64,000 nucleotides of DNA, taken from assembly GCA_910577235.1 (NCBI GenBank), contig CAJTMX010000013.1, positions 1-64,000 on the forward strand, in the 5' to 3' direction. The DNA comes from an uncultured Acetatifactor sp. GTDB taxonomy: Bacteria; Bacillota; Clostridia; Lachnospirales; Lachnospiraceae. Positions within the stretch are counted from its first letter, which is position 1. Each line of letters begins with the position of its first letter. Shown piece by piece: positions 15,076-23,549 of this stretch. The notes below the pieces were generated by a model, which saw only the letters and a program-made list of their open reading frames with translations, did no database searches and had not been told where the DNA came from. The position numbers and the translations under genes were made by a program.

Positions 15076-16999
15076 GCTTTCCCTGCGAAATGCCAGACGG
15101 CAGGCCCGGGACTATCTGGTGTATTTTTCTACCATTGTCATGGTGGCCGCGCTGCTTTATGCCTTTAACGGGCTGATCTTTTCTCAGGAGTTACAGAGCC
15201 TGGCTCTTCAGATGCGCACACTGCCCATGATGATCGTTATGGTCAGCGTGGTGGTGATCGCAATTATCAGCTGGCTGGTCTCCTACACTATCAATTTTAT
15301 GCTGACCCGGCGCAGCAGGGAATTTGGGATCTATGTGCTGATCGGGCTGGAGAATACACAGGTGGCCCGGCTGTTTTTTCTGGAGAATATGGCCGTGGGC
15401 GGCTGCGCCCTGGGGCTGGGCATATTGCTGGGCAACCTGTTTTACCAGATGCTGCGGGCGATCGTTCTGACTCTGTTCGGGGCTCCCTACACTTTCTCCT
15501 TTGTGTTCTCCCTGCGGGCGGTGGGGCTTACGCTGCTGTGCTTTGCGCTGATCTATCTGTTTGCCCAGCTTAAGAGCCGCAAACGTATACGTTTCATGAA
15601 GATCCATGAACTGATATACTTTGACAGGCAAAATGAGAAAGCGGTAATCCGGACCGGTAAGAGACGGCGGAAAGTTTTTACCCTGTCTCTGGTGCTGGGC
15701 GTCTTGGGTACTCTGATGCTTATGACGGGGTATCTGCCTTTTGGGATCGCCGGCGCGACATGTATCATTATTTTTTTGTACGCATTTTTTCTCAGCTTTG
15801 CCTCCGGTGTCCCGGCCTATTTTGACAAGAGACAGGAAAAGAAATATAGAGGACAGAATCTGCTGGTATTCCGTACTTTGACGTCCAAGCTGGCTACTAT
15901 GGGCGTAGTCATGGCAACCATTGCTCTGCTTTTTACCGCAACGCTGGTATCAGAGGGTTTTGGGTTGATCTTACAGGGTCTTTTCTATGGGCGGGCCAGG
16001 GAGAACAGTTGTTTTGACATTATGATCGGTATTTCCGATCTGCGGCAGGATCAAGGAGATTATATAGAATATCTGCACGATAATGTTTCTGTAGAGGCAG
16101 AGAGACAATATCAGGTCTATCAGGGAGATAACGCTCAGGTAAGGGACTATCTGCTGAAAAATACCACCTACTATGCCTATCATCAGTATGATATTTTGAT
16201 GGCGTACAGCGATTACGCCGCCCTGCGGGAGATGTTGGGATATTCGGAGGTGACTCTGGAACAGGGTCAGTACCTGATCCATTGCAGGACTTATCTGGAA
16301 GATCTGTTTAATGAATATACTCAGTCCATTTCTGTGGGAGGGCAGAGCCTTGGGGCGAAGAGCGTACACAGCGAACCGTTGGGGCAGTATGGCTGGGAGG
16401 TCAACGGGAGCGACTATATTCTGGTGGTGCCGGACGCGCTGGCAGAGCAATGCCCGGTGAGTCACCTCCTCTATGTGGCCCTGACCGGGGAACCGATCAG
16501 TGAAGAGCAGTACACGGAACTGAATTATATCCGAAAGGTCCGGTCACAATATCATGACTATGACAATATCATAGTCGGGGCCCAGGAGGAGCGGGAAGCA
16601 GCCTCCTGGACAGCTATGACGGTGTTTCCGCTATACTATCTGGCTCTGGTGCTGACCATGACTGCGGCTACCATCCTGACCATACAGCTCCTCAGTGAGT
16701 CGGGGCGATACCGGCGCCAATTTGGACTGTTGCAAAAGCTGGGTATGGACAGCAGAGAGATGGCCGGGGCGCTGCGCAGGCAGTTTGCCGTCTATTATGC
16801 CATGCCCGCCATACCGCCGCTGCTGATCGGCATTCCGGTATTATGGGATTTGACACTGATGCCGGAGCCGGGCATTCTGACAGGGATCTCTCACCCTGCC
16901 GTCATCATGGGCATTGCCGTGGGGTTGTATCTGCTGGTCTACGCGATCTATGTTCTGCTGGCGTATACAAGCCTGAAACGCAGCGTACTGCCGGAGTGA
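15062..16999 (+). CDS. BceB-type permease (FtsX family)
   Basis: 645 residues, starting at GTG 15062 after GGGAGGTG. The N-terminus 'TYFKLSLRNARRQARDYLVYF' is the standard opening of BceB-like proteins. The layout is ten membrane spans with a large outside domain of about 220 residues between spans 7 and 8 (roughly 310-530, hydrophilic, for example 'NTTYYAYHQYDILMAYSDYAALR'). That outer domain binds the antibiotic complex in studied systems. It overlaps its ATPase partner. No kinase gene follows; the matching kinase and regulator lie 2.8 kb further on in opposite orientation. Confidence 0.9.
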   Translation: MTYFKLSLRNARRQARDYLVYFSTIVMVAALLYAFNGLIFSQELQSLALQMRTLPMMIVMVSVVVIAIISWLVSYTINFMLTRRSREFGIYVLIGLENTQVARLFFLENMAVGGCALGLGILLGNLFYQMLRAIVLTLFGAPYTFSFVFSLRAVGLTLLCFALIYLFAQLKSRKRIRFMKIHELIYFDRQNEKAVIRTGKRRRKVFTLSLVLGVLGTLMLMTGYLPFGIAGATCIIIFLYAFFLSFASGVPAYFDKRQEKKYRGQNLLVFRTLTSKLATMGVVMATIALLFTATLVSEGFGLILQGLFYGRARENSCFDIMIGISDLRQDQGDYIEYLHDNVSVEAERQYQVYQGDNAQVRDYLLKNTTYYAYHQYDILMAYSDYAALREMLGYSEVTLEQGQYLIHCRTYLEDLFNEYTQSISVGGQSLGAKSVHSEPLGQYGWEVNGSDYILVVPDALAEQCPVSHLLYVALTGEPISEEQYTELNYIRKVRSQYHDYDNIIVGAQEEREAASWTAMTVFPLYYLALVLTMTAATILTIQLLSESGRYRRQFGLLQKLGMDSREMAGALRRQFAVYYAMPAIPPLLIGIPVLWDLTLMPEPGILTGISHPAVIMGIAVGLYLLVYAIYVLLAYTSLKRSVLPE

Positions 17000-17103
17000 G
17001 GGATGTAAAATGTAACGAGATAAAACGAAATCAACCCGCAAGTTTGAGGGGCAGAGGGAGTTGAATAGGTGAAACCTATTTTATGGCAGGAAAGAGAGAA
17101 CAT

Positions 17104-18645
17104 ATGAAAAAATATTATCAATATTTGTGGAAAGAAATTGCTATGCGCTTATGTTTCCATATTCTATATATGTGTGCAATTGCTGCGTTGCCATATATTA
17201 TAAAAAATATGATAGATTGTAAATTTGTAAATGGCATTTATGATGTTATAAAATGGATTATTATATTTGCCGTATTTGTTTTAATGGGAATGGGAGCACA
17301 GTATGTTACGCAGCGCAGTGCATGGAAACTGGACAAAAAGTTTTATGAGAGGATTCGACAGGAGTACTTTTTGGCAATAATAAAGAAAAAACCAGAAGAA
17401 TTCAGTAAAAAAATGATTGGTGAATATTCATCAGAGATAAATAATGATATTGCAGGCTGTGAAGAATATTTAGAAAATGTAATGGAAGTTTGTGAGTCGG
17501 TTATTGGATTAATTGTATATGCAATTTACATTTTCCTGTTGGATGTGCGTATAGCATGTATCATTTATTTAACAGCATTAGTTACATTATTCTTGCCAAG
17601 AGTAACAGGTACCAAGCTATCCAATAAAAAGCAGTTTTTATTAAGTCAAACAGGAAAATATACAAATAGAGTAATGGACCTATTAAAGGGTTTTTCTTTT
17701 ATAAATCGTTATACGGAAAAAGCAATTTCCGAAGAACATAGTAGATCTTTGTATTTGATGGAGGATGCCAGATATGCTTATGGGAAATATAAGACATTTG
17801 CAAATGTATTGAATGGAAGTGTGATGTATATTGTAAATACGGCAGCATTTGGGATTATTGCCATATTATTATATGGGGGAAACATTACTGCTGGTATCGC
17901 TGCAGCAACTATTTCCTATATTCAGGATTTCATGTTTCCTCTCAGAACCATTATAGATTCAGTCAGTGCAGTGAAAGCAGTAGAAGGAGTGAAAAATCGT
18001 ATTGTTAAAGAAATAGAAAACACAAGATACATACCACTTAGCAAAGCGAAGTTTAGAGACGAAGTTAGAATAGATAAGGTTTCACTTGCCTTTGCTGATT
18101 TTGAACTGAATGAGAGATCATATACATTTGTGAAGGGGAAAACTTATGCGATTACAGGAAACAGTGGAACGGGAAAAAGCACAATTTTAAAAATCATAGC
18201 ACAGCGAATAACACAGAAAACAGGAAATGTATGGATCGATAATCTGGATGCAAATTATGATTTGTGTAATGATTTGATTTTCTATTCAGAACAAGGTTCA
18301 CACGTATATGCTACCTCCTATTATGACAATGTGACGATGTTCGGGAGTTATAAACATAAAAGAATTATTGAAAAACTTACAGGGTCGGATCGATATAACT
18401 CAATTTATGATTCCAAAAACTGCAATGAATTAAGTGGGGGAGAAAAACAAATTGTATTAATTGCTCGAGCGCTGTTGTCAGATAAAGAAATTTTAGTTTT
18501 GGATGAACCTTTTTCAGCAATGAATACGGATTTAGAGGCTAATCTGACAAAGGAATTGTTAAATTCCGGAAAAACCATTATCTTAGTAACCCATAATAGA
18601 GAGAAAGAATATTTGGACATGTTTGATTTTGTCATTTATTTATAG
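17104..18645 (+). CDS. half-size ABC exporter (membrane + ATPase), AT-rich
   Basis: 513 residues from ATG 17104 (AGGAAAG site; an in-frame ATG at 17083 has none). Residues 1-300 form a membrane domain of about six spans; 300-513 are the ATPase with Walker A 'GNSGTGKST', signature 'LSGGEKQ', Walker B 'ILVLDEPFSAMN' and H-loop 'LVTHN'. No peptidase domain is visible. The codon and base use is far more AT-rich than both neighbours, which suggests transfer from another genome. Fused half-exporters of this type often secrete peptides or give self-protection; no peptide gene was seen beside it. A homodimer is expected. Confidence 0.85.
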   Translation: MKKYYQYLWKEIAMRLCFHILYMCAIAALPYIIKNMIDCKFVNGIYDVIKWIIIFAVFVLMGMGAQYVTQRSAWKLDKKFYERIRQEYFLAIIKKKPEEFSKKMIGEYSSEINNDIAGCEEYLENVMEVCESVIGLIVYAIYIFLLDVRIACIIYLTALVTLFLPRVTGTKLSNKKQFLLSQTGKYTNRVMDLLKGFSFINRYTEKAISEEHSRSLYLMEDARYAYGKYKTFANVLNGSVMYIVNTAAFGIIAILLYGGNITAGIAAATISYIQDFMFPLRTIIDSVSAVKAVEGVKNRIVKEIENTRYIPLSKAKFRDEVRIDKVSLAFADFELNERSYTFVKGKTYAITGNSGTGKSTILKIIAQRITQKTGNVWIDNLDANYDLCNDLIFYSEQGSHVYATSYYDNVTMFGSYKHKRIIEKLTGSDRYNSIYDSKNCNELSGGEKQIVLIARALLSDKEILVLDEPFSAMNTDLEANLTKELLNSGKTIILVTHNREKEYLDMFDFVIYL

Positions 18646-18826
18646 GCTCTTAGTTCTTCAAAATGCCATAAAGAGCTGTTAATGAAAATGTGTTATGACA
18701 CCTTCAAAGTGCACAGCCAGGATTCGCTGGAAGACAACCCCCTTTCCCTTTTCAGACAAATCCGGGCAATCCAGGACAGGACATATTATACAGATTCACT
18801 GTATTATATATTTACGGAGGGAACAT

Positions 18827-19717
18827 ATGAAATCAGTACAGCTTTTACAACAGGCCATATGTTATATGGAGCAGCATCTTCTGGAGGATATAAACTATGA
18901 GGATGTGGCTAAAAGCATCTACATGTCGAGTTATAATTTTCATCGGACATTCAGCACGATGGCAGACATGACCGCCAATGAGTACATTCGTAACAGGCGC
19001 CTTTCCTTGGCGGGGCAGGAACTTCAGTCGACGGATATTTCTGTGATAGATGCGGCATATAAGTATGGCTATGACACGCCTGAAAGTTTTTCCAAAGCTT
19101 TTTCACGTTTTCATGGAGTCAGTCCGAGGCAGGCAAAACGTAAAGGTACACAACTGCATTTGTTCAATCCTCTGGTGATCAAAATAACAGTGGAAGGTGG
19201 TAGCATTATGGATTACAGAATTGAAAGTCAAAGCGGCCAAAAATTTGTGGCTATGGTAAAAGCGTTTCCCAACCAGATCATCAATGATGAAAGCGATCAC
19301 AGTGTTTCCGATTTCTGGGGAGAATGCTATGGAAAGAACCTGGTAGAACCCATGTTGTCTCTGCGGCCCCGGGGGAAAAGGGATCTATACGGGCTGTGCA
19401 GCCCCGCGGTAAAAAACGAGACGCATTTTAATTATGGTATAGGCGTGCTCGTGGATGAGGAGACGGACGTTTCCAAGCTGGATGAGCTGCTGGCTGGCGG
19501 CTACACTCTTTGGGAGACAAAACCTATGGATTACGCCGTATTTAAATGCATGGGTAAGGACGGCGATTGCATCGGTGAGACCTGGAGCAAATTTTTTAAG
19601 GAATTTGTTCCCCAGACGGGATATGTGCAGACGGATGACACCGACTATGAAGTTTACTATGAAAAGGGCGAGGAAGGTTTGTTCTGCGAGCTTTGGATTC
19701 CGGTTGTGAAACAGTAA
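18827..19717 (+). CDS. AraC-family regulator with GyrI-like ligand domain
   Basis: 296 residues from ATG 18827 (GGAGGG site). The N-terminal AraC double helix-turn-helix covers about 1-105 ('DVAKSIYMSSYNFHRTFSTMADMT', 'AAYKYGYDTPESFSKAFSRFHGVSP'). The C-terminal half (about 125-296, 'YRIESQSGQKFVAMVKAFPN' to 'YYEKGEEGLFCELWIPV') is a GyrI/effector-binding domain as in Rob/SoxS-like and BmrR proteins. It probably activates transport or resistance genes on binding a hydrophobic compound. It follows the AT-rich exporter in the same direction but matches the host's base use, so the two may not belong together. Confidence 0.85.
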   Translation: MKSVQLLQQAICYMEQHLLEDINYEDVAKSIYMSSYNFHRTFSTMADMTANEYIRNRRLSLAGQELQSTDISVIDAAYKYGYDTPESFSKAFSRFHGVSPRQAKRKGTQLHLFNPLVIKITVEGGSIMDYRIESQSGQKFVAMVKAFPNQIINDESDHSVSDFWGECYGKNLVEPMLSLRPRGKRDLYGLCSPAVKNETHFNYGIGVLVDEETDVSKLDELLAGGYTLWETKPMDYAVFKCMGKDGDCIGETWSKFFKEFVPQTGYVQTDDTDYEVYYEKGEEGLFCELWIPVVKQ

Positions 19718-19736
19718 AAATTCCCTGAAATATAGA

Positions 19737-19785
19737 GGGCCATCGCATTTGCTATAGATTTGGCAAGGCGATGGCCTTCTTATTT
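19737..19785. terminator. terminator between convergent genes
   Basis: GGCCATCGC (19738-19746) pairs with GCGATGGCC (19768-19776) and is followed by TTCTTATTTA. It can end the AraC-type gene and probably the leftward kinase gene. Confidence 0.65.
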
Positions 19786-19797
19786 ATAAACAACATT

Positions 19798-20781
19798 TTA
19801 TTCACTTTGCGGAGACCTTACGGGAAAAGTAATATACACGGTGGTTTCCATACCCTCCACAGAAACAATCCGCAGATTCATCTCCAGGCTGTCCGCCAAT
19901 TTGCGGCACAAGTATAGCCCCATCCCTGTGGAACCGCCCCGGCTACGCCCGTTGCTGCCGGTAAATCCCCGGTCAAAAACCCTGGTCAGCTCATGGGCGG
20001 GTATTCCAATCCCATTGTCGTGTACGGTAAGTTGTACCTGCCGTCCGAGTAACCGGGAGGACAGTGTGATCATCGGTTTATCTCCGTGATAGCGGGCGGC
20101 ATTTTGAAGCAGTTGACCCAAAATAAACACGGCCCATTTGCCGTCGGTATATACGATATGCTCCAGATCTTTCGTCTCCACCTGCACGCCGTTTGATATT
20201 AGGAGCGTTCTGTGCTGACTGACCGCCTCAGACACGATATCTTCCAGATTTGTCTGCCGGATGATAAAGTCCTTTTCCGGGCTTTCTGCCCGGGCATAGA
20301 ACAGCGCCCGCTCCACATGGGCCTCGATCTGGGCCAATTCCTGCGTGAGCTTTTGCCGTATAGGCGGTTCGGCGCTCCGGCAGATTAACTGCGCCGCAGT
20401 GATGGGTGTTTTGACTTCATGTACCCAGCTCTCCACATATTCCCGGTATTCCTGTTGAGCCGCCTGGGCATCGGACACAGCTTGGATCATGGATTTTCCC
20501 GCCCTGCGGAACAGTGTGAACAATCTGCGCTCATAAGCGCCGGGGGCCCTGGGAATACATTCAAAGAACAGATATTTCTTATCAAGCTCATCCATGATGC
20601 ATTCCAATTCTCTGAGCCTGTTGCGGCGACGGATATAACCCGCAGACTGTACGCACAAAAGAGTGATGCCCCACGCGATCAGCAGGATCACGATAACGCC
20701 TGTCTGTGTTCCGGTGGCCAGCAGGAAGACTGCCGATGCTGCCATAAAGGCGAAGTGAAGAATACCCCCCTTTAAGGTCAT
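19798..20781 (-). CDS. BceS-type intramembrane sensor histidine kinase
   Basis: 327 residues from ATG 20781, which overlaps the regulator stop (ATGA). Two hydrophobic spans (about 7-21 and 24-43) with almost no outside loop mark an intramembrane-sensing kinase. The H-box is 'SWVHEVKTPITAAQL' (His about 123); N-box 'GQLLQNAARYH', G-boxes 'VHDNGIGIP' and 'GGSTGMGLYL'. Kinases of this type do not sense drugs themselves but read the flux of a partner BceAB transporter. The only BceAB in the window is at 14.3-17.0 kb, with a matching operator. Confidence 0.9.
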   Translation of the reverse strand: MTLKGGILHFAFMAASAVFLLATGTQTGVIVILLIAWGITLLCVQSAGYIRRRNRLRELECIMDELDKKYLFFECIPRAPGAYERRLFTLFRRAGKSMIQAVSDAQAAQQEYREYVESWVHEVKTPITAAQLICRSAEPPIRQKLTQELAQIEAHVERALFYARAESPEKDFIIRQTNLEDIVSEAVSQHRTLLISNGVQVETKDLEHIVYTDGKWAVFILGQLLQNAARYHGDKPMITLSSRLLGRQVQLTVHDNGIGIPAHELTRVFDRGFTGSNGRSRGGSTGMGLYLCRKLADSLEMNLRIVSVEGMETTVYITFPVRSPQSE

Positions 20782-21443
20782 ATCTGATACCCCATTCCTC
20801 TGCGGGTCTTGATCAGATCCCGCAGCCCCAACCTCTCCAATCTGCCCCGAAGACGGGTCATATTGACACTGAGAGTATTGTCGTCTATATAGATCTGATT
20901 GTCCCATAATACTTCGATCAATTCTGTACGGGAAATGATCTCTCCCGGGCGGCTCATCAGACAGGCCATGATCTGTAATTCGTTTCGCGTCAGCAGGATG
21001 GCATCCTGTCCGTTGGATATGGTTCCCTTAGCCAGATTCAGCGTCAGTCCGCCGGTTTCGATGATCTCTGTATCTGAATCCCTGCCGTTTCTGCGCAGCG
21101 CGGCCTTGATCCTGGCCAACAGTACGGGTATATTGTAGGGCTTTGTGATATAGTCGTCTCCGCCCAGGCTGAGCGCCCGTATTTCATCCAGACCGGAATC
21201 CCTGCTGGTGACAAAGATAATCGGCGCGCTTACAGTTTTGCGAATTTGGGCGCACAGGGAAAACCCGTCCCGTCCGGGGAGACCGATATCCAACAAAATA
21301 AGATCCGGGGGATTCTCTGCCATCAATCCGGTAATATTTGTAAAATCTTCTACCGGCATAGGGCAGTATCCCTCATTTTCAAGCAATAATGCCAGTTCGT
21401 CCCGTATGGAAACGTCATCCTCAACAATCATGATTTGATGCAT
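20778..21443 (-). CDS. BceR-type response regulator (OmpR family)
   Basis: 221 residues. The receiver domain has the acidic pair 'EDD', phosphorylation Asp in 'LILLDIGLPGRDG' (about residue 52), Thr/Ser in 'IIFVTSRDS' and Lys in 'DYITKPYN'. The C-terminal winged helix ends 'NTLSVNMTRLRGRLERLGL' and 'IKTRRGMGYQI', the OmpR-class DNA-binding part. GGGGAAGG precedes the start. It is the first gene of a two-gene operon with the kinase and has a good promoter upstream. It is expected to bind the TTACA-N4-TGTAA box in front of the BceAB-type transporter. Confidence 0.92.
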   Translation of the reverse strand: MHQIMIVEDDVSIRDELALLLENEGYCPMPVEDFTNITGLMAENPPDLILLDIGLPGRDGFSLCAQIRKTVSAPIIFVTSRDSGLDEIRALSLGGDDYITKPYNIPVLLARIKAALRRNGRDSDTEIIETGGLTLNLAKGTISNGQDAILLTRNELQIMACLMSRPGEIISRTELIEVLWDNQIYIDDNTLSVNMTRLRGRLERLGLRDLIKTRRGMGYQI

Positions 21444-21500
21444 CTTGTATACACCTTCCCCAAAATATGTGGCTGAGTATAGCCTGTAGTTTTTTAAATC

Positions 21501-21529
21501 ATTATAACGCCCCCGGAATAAAAACGCAA
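21501..21529 (-). promoter_or_regulatory. promoter of the BceRS-type operon
   Basis: On the minus strand TTGCGT (21524-21529), 17 bases, TATAAT (21501-21506), 58 bases before the response regulator start. Confidence 0.6.
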
Positions 21530-21545
21530 CGTAAAAGAATTTTGG

Positions 21546-21576
21546 TGTTTACAAAGTAAACAATTTATGGTATGTT
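21546..21576 (+). promoter_or_regulatory. promoter and operator of the BlaI-type gene
   Basis: TTTACA (21548-21553), 17 bases, TATGTT (21571-21576). A perfect palindrome TGTTTAC-AAA-GTAAACA (21546-21562) covers the -35 box, a natural site for autorepression by the BlaI-type protein encoded 87 bases downstream. Confidence 0.55.
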
Positions 21577-21662
21577 ACAACTAAGAAACAAAACAGAAAC
21601 AAATAATATCGGTCAGCGTATTGTTGCGGTTAACCCAGCCATATATGGGAAGTGAGGAAAAC

Positions 21663-22031
21663 ATGAAAGAATTGAGCACGGCCGAGTGGCATGTGATGGA
21701 AAGTCTGTGGGCAGACAGTCCCAAAGTGGGCAGCCGGGTTGTGGCGGATCTGAAGAAAAGTGTGGGCTGGAGCCGCAGCACCACGCTGACTATGCTCAGG
21801 CGTATGTCAGACAAAGGCTTGATCCTCTGTGAAGACGGAGATGATATGAAAGTCTATCGGCCAATGGTGGAACGCCGGGAGGCAGTTCAAAAGGAGACAC
21901 AAAGTTTTCTGGACCGGGTATATCACGGAAGCCTGAGTATGTTGGTGAATCATTTTGTGGAAAAAGAATCACTGAGCCGGGAGGAGATCGACGAGCTGCG
22001 AAGAATATTGGATCAGGCCTCAGAAAAGTAA
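21663..22031 (+). CDS. BlaI/MecI-family transcriptional repressor
   Basis: 122 residues. The winged helix reads 'LSTAEWHVMESLWADSP' then 'KKSVGWSRSTTLTMLRRMSDKGLILCEDGD', the signature opening of BlaI/MecI proteins (usually LxxAExxVMxxLW). The C-terminal helix region 'LVNHFVEKESLSREEIDELRRILDQ' is the dimerisation part that BlaR1-type proteases cut. Start ATG 21663 with GTGAGG. No BlaR1-type sensor follows; instead a 209-bp palindromic repeat lies directly after the stop codon. It may work alone, or its partner may have been lost or moved. Confidence 0.88.
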   Translation: MKELSTAEWHVMESLWADSPKVGSRVVADLKKSVGWSRSTTLTMLRRMSDKGLILCEDGDDMKVYRPMVERREAVQKETQSFLDRVYHGSLSMLVNHFVEKESLSREEIDELRRILDQASEK

Positions 22032-22261
22032 GTGACGGATAGGCAATTGCGAAACTCAGTTGCTATACGCGTGTCATTGTGCACATTGTATACTTAGGCG
22101 TAGGCACGCTTTCGCTCCGTTCTCACCGTAGCGGTACGTAAGATGCCAAAATACGGCATCTAAGTACCGACGGTTCGATAGGGCCTACTTATGGAATATA
22201 CAATATGCACAACTCGGTACTGGCAAAATAACAGTTTCGCAAGTAACTAGTAAGTGACGGA
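22027..22261. repeat. palindromic repeat element, copy B, with 13-bp flanking direct repeats
   Basis: AGTAAGTGACGGA occurs at 22027-22039 and again at 22249-22261. Between them lies a 209-bp element starting TAGGCAATTGCGAAACTC and ending ACAGTTTCGCAAGTAACT, so its ends are inverted. Inside, further inverted pairs nest: GTGCACATTGTATAC against ATATACAATATGCAC, and CGGTACGTAAGATGCC against GGCATCTAAGTACCG. The whole piece can fold into one long hairpin. The first direct repeat includes the BlaI stop codon. This looks like a small mobile element of the MITE type; there is no coding frame inside. Confidence 0.75.
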
Positions 22262-22421
22262 GATAGAAAGGAACGGCAGGCAGGATTCTCAAAATACAAG
22301 AAAACATTGTTGAGATTTATGCAATACAAGATTGCTCACTTCTGCTACAATAAAGGTAAATACTTCACAGTTAGCTGATGGCGCATCAGCAGCACAAAGC
22401 GGCGGATGAAAGGAGTGGGTG

Positions 22422-23549
22422 ATGATTCAGATACATTTACGGATTGCGGATCTGCGAAGGCAGAGGAAGATCACGCAGCAGGAGCTGGCGGACCGGATAG
22501 GGGTATCTTACCAGACGGTGAGCCGTTGGGAGACCGGAGCCGGGGAGCCGGAGCTGTCTTTGCTGGCGGGGGTGGCGGAATATTTTCAGGTGTCAGTGGA
22601 TCAACTGCTGGGTCTGACCCCTCTGGAAGGGGAGGTCTATGTGCCGGAACAGACGGGTACGGAAGAATTTTGGAATCGGAAACGGGAATATCTGCTGCGG
22701 AGCCGAAAGGGCTGCTACAATGAAGATTATGTGGAATTTCTGGTCCGAAAGGTCTGGAAACTGGAGGAGCCGGTATCTCTGCTGGACTGCGGCTGCGGGT
22801 ATGGATATCTGGGACTGTTATTGATGCCCTGGCTGGCGCCGGGCAGTACTTACACAGGTGTTGATTTCGCAGGAGACCTGATCGCCACAGGGCGAGAGAT
22901 CTTTCGGGAACGGGGGATTACGGCCGAATTTGTTCAGGAGAATGTGCTTGACTACAGGAGCAGATTGCAGTACGACGTGGTGATCTGCCAGGCTGTGCTG
23001 CGGCATCTGGACGATCCTGAGAGCTTTATCCGAAAGATGATACAGCTTGCGAAACCAGGCGGTACAGTGATCTGTATCGACGCTAACCGGGAGTTTGAGT
23101 GCGACGGTCTGTATATCGACGGCATGGACTACCAGGTGTTATGCAGACACGACGGTCTGGAGAAAAAGTGGGCGATGGAGCTGGAAAAGCAGGGCAGGGA
23201 CTACGCGGTGGCCATTCGTACGGCCCATATCATGAAACGATTGGGTCTGCGGGAGGTTAATGTCCGGATGAATGACCGTGTGGATCTGGTGACGCCGGAT
23301 ATGCCGGAGTATGAAGAGAAAAAGAAAGATTTTCTGGATTACAACGATTGGAACACAGGGCTGAGCGACAGGGAGAGAGAACAGGTGATCCTATATCTGC
23401 TGTCTCACGGCTTGGACCGGAAGGAGGCCCAGCAGTACTGCGACCGCAACCGGGTCATCACCGGGTTTTTCCGGGAGCATGACACGGCAGGCTACAGTTT
23501 TGTGAAAGGGCATATGATCACTTATGGAAAAAAGGGTGTTGCTGATTGA
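22422..23549 (+). CDS. XRE-type HTH fused to SAM-dependent methyltransferase
   Basis: 375 residues from ATG 22422 (AAAGGAG site). Residues 1-65 are an XRE/Cro helix-turn-helix: 'IADLRRQRKITQQELADRIGVSYQTVSRWETG'. Residues about 95-235 are a class I methyltransferase: 'LLDCGCGYGYLGLLLMPWLAPGSTYTGVDF' (motif I), 'DVVICQAVLRHLDDPESFIRKM' and 'LAKPGGTVICIDANRE'. A 140-residue C-terminal part has no motif I know. Such a fusion suggests a DNA-bound methyltransferase or a regulator that senses SAM or a modified metabolite. It overlaps the next gene by 26 bases. Confidence 0.85.
   Translation: MIQIHLRIADLRRQRKITQQELADRIGVSYQTVSRWETGAGEPELSLLAGVAEYFQVSVDQLLGLTPLEGEVYVPEQTGTEEFWNRKREYLLRSRKGCYNEDYVEFLVRKVWKLEEPVSLLDCGCGYGYLGLLLMPWLAPGSTYTGVDFAGDLIATGREIFRERGITAEFVQENVLDYRSRLQYDVVICQAVLRHLDDPESFIRKMIQLAKPGGTVICIDANREFECDGLYIDGMDYQVLCRHDGLEKKWAMELEKQGRDYAVAIRTAHIMKRLGLREVNVRMNDRVDLVTPDMPEYEEKKKDFLDYNDWNTGLSDREREQVILYLLSHGLDRKEAQQYCDRNRVITGFFREHDTAGYSFVKGHMITYGKKGVAD

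Noticed and set aside
22080..22200. tRNA-like look inside repeat copy B (GTAGGC...GGTTCGAT...GCCTAC)
   Set aside because: The ends pair and a GGTTCGAT stretch is present, but no T-arm stem, anticodon arm or D-arm can be formed; the pairing is explained by the long nested palindrome of the element.
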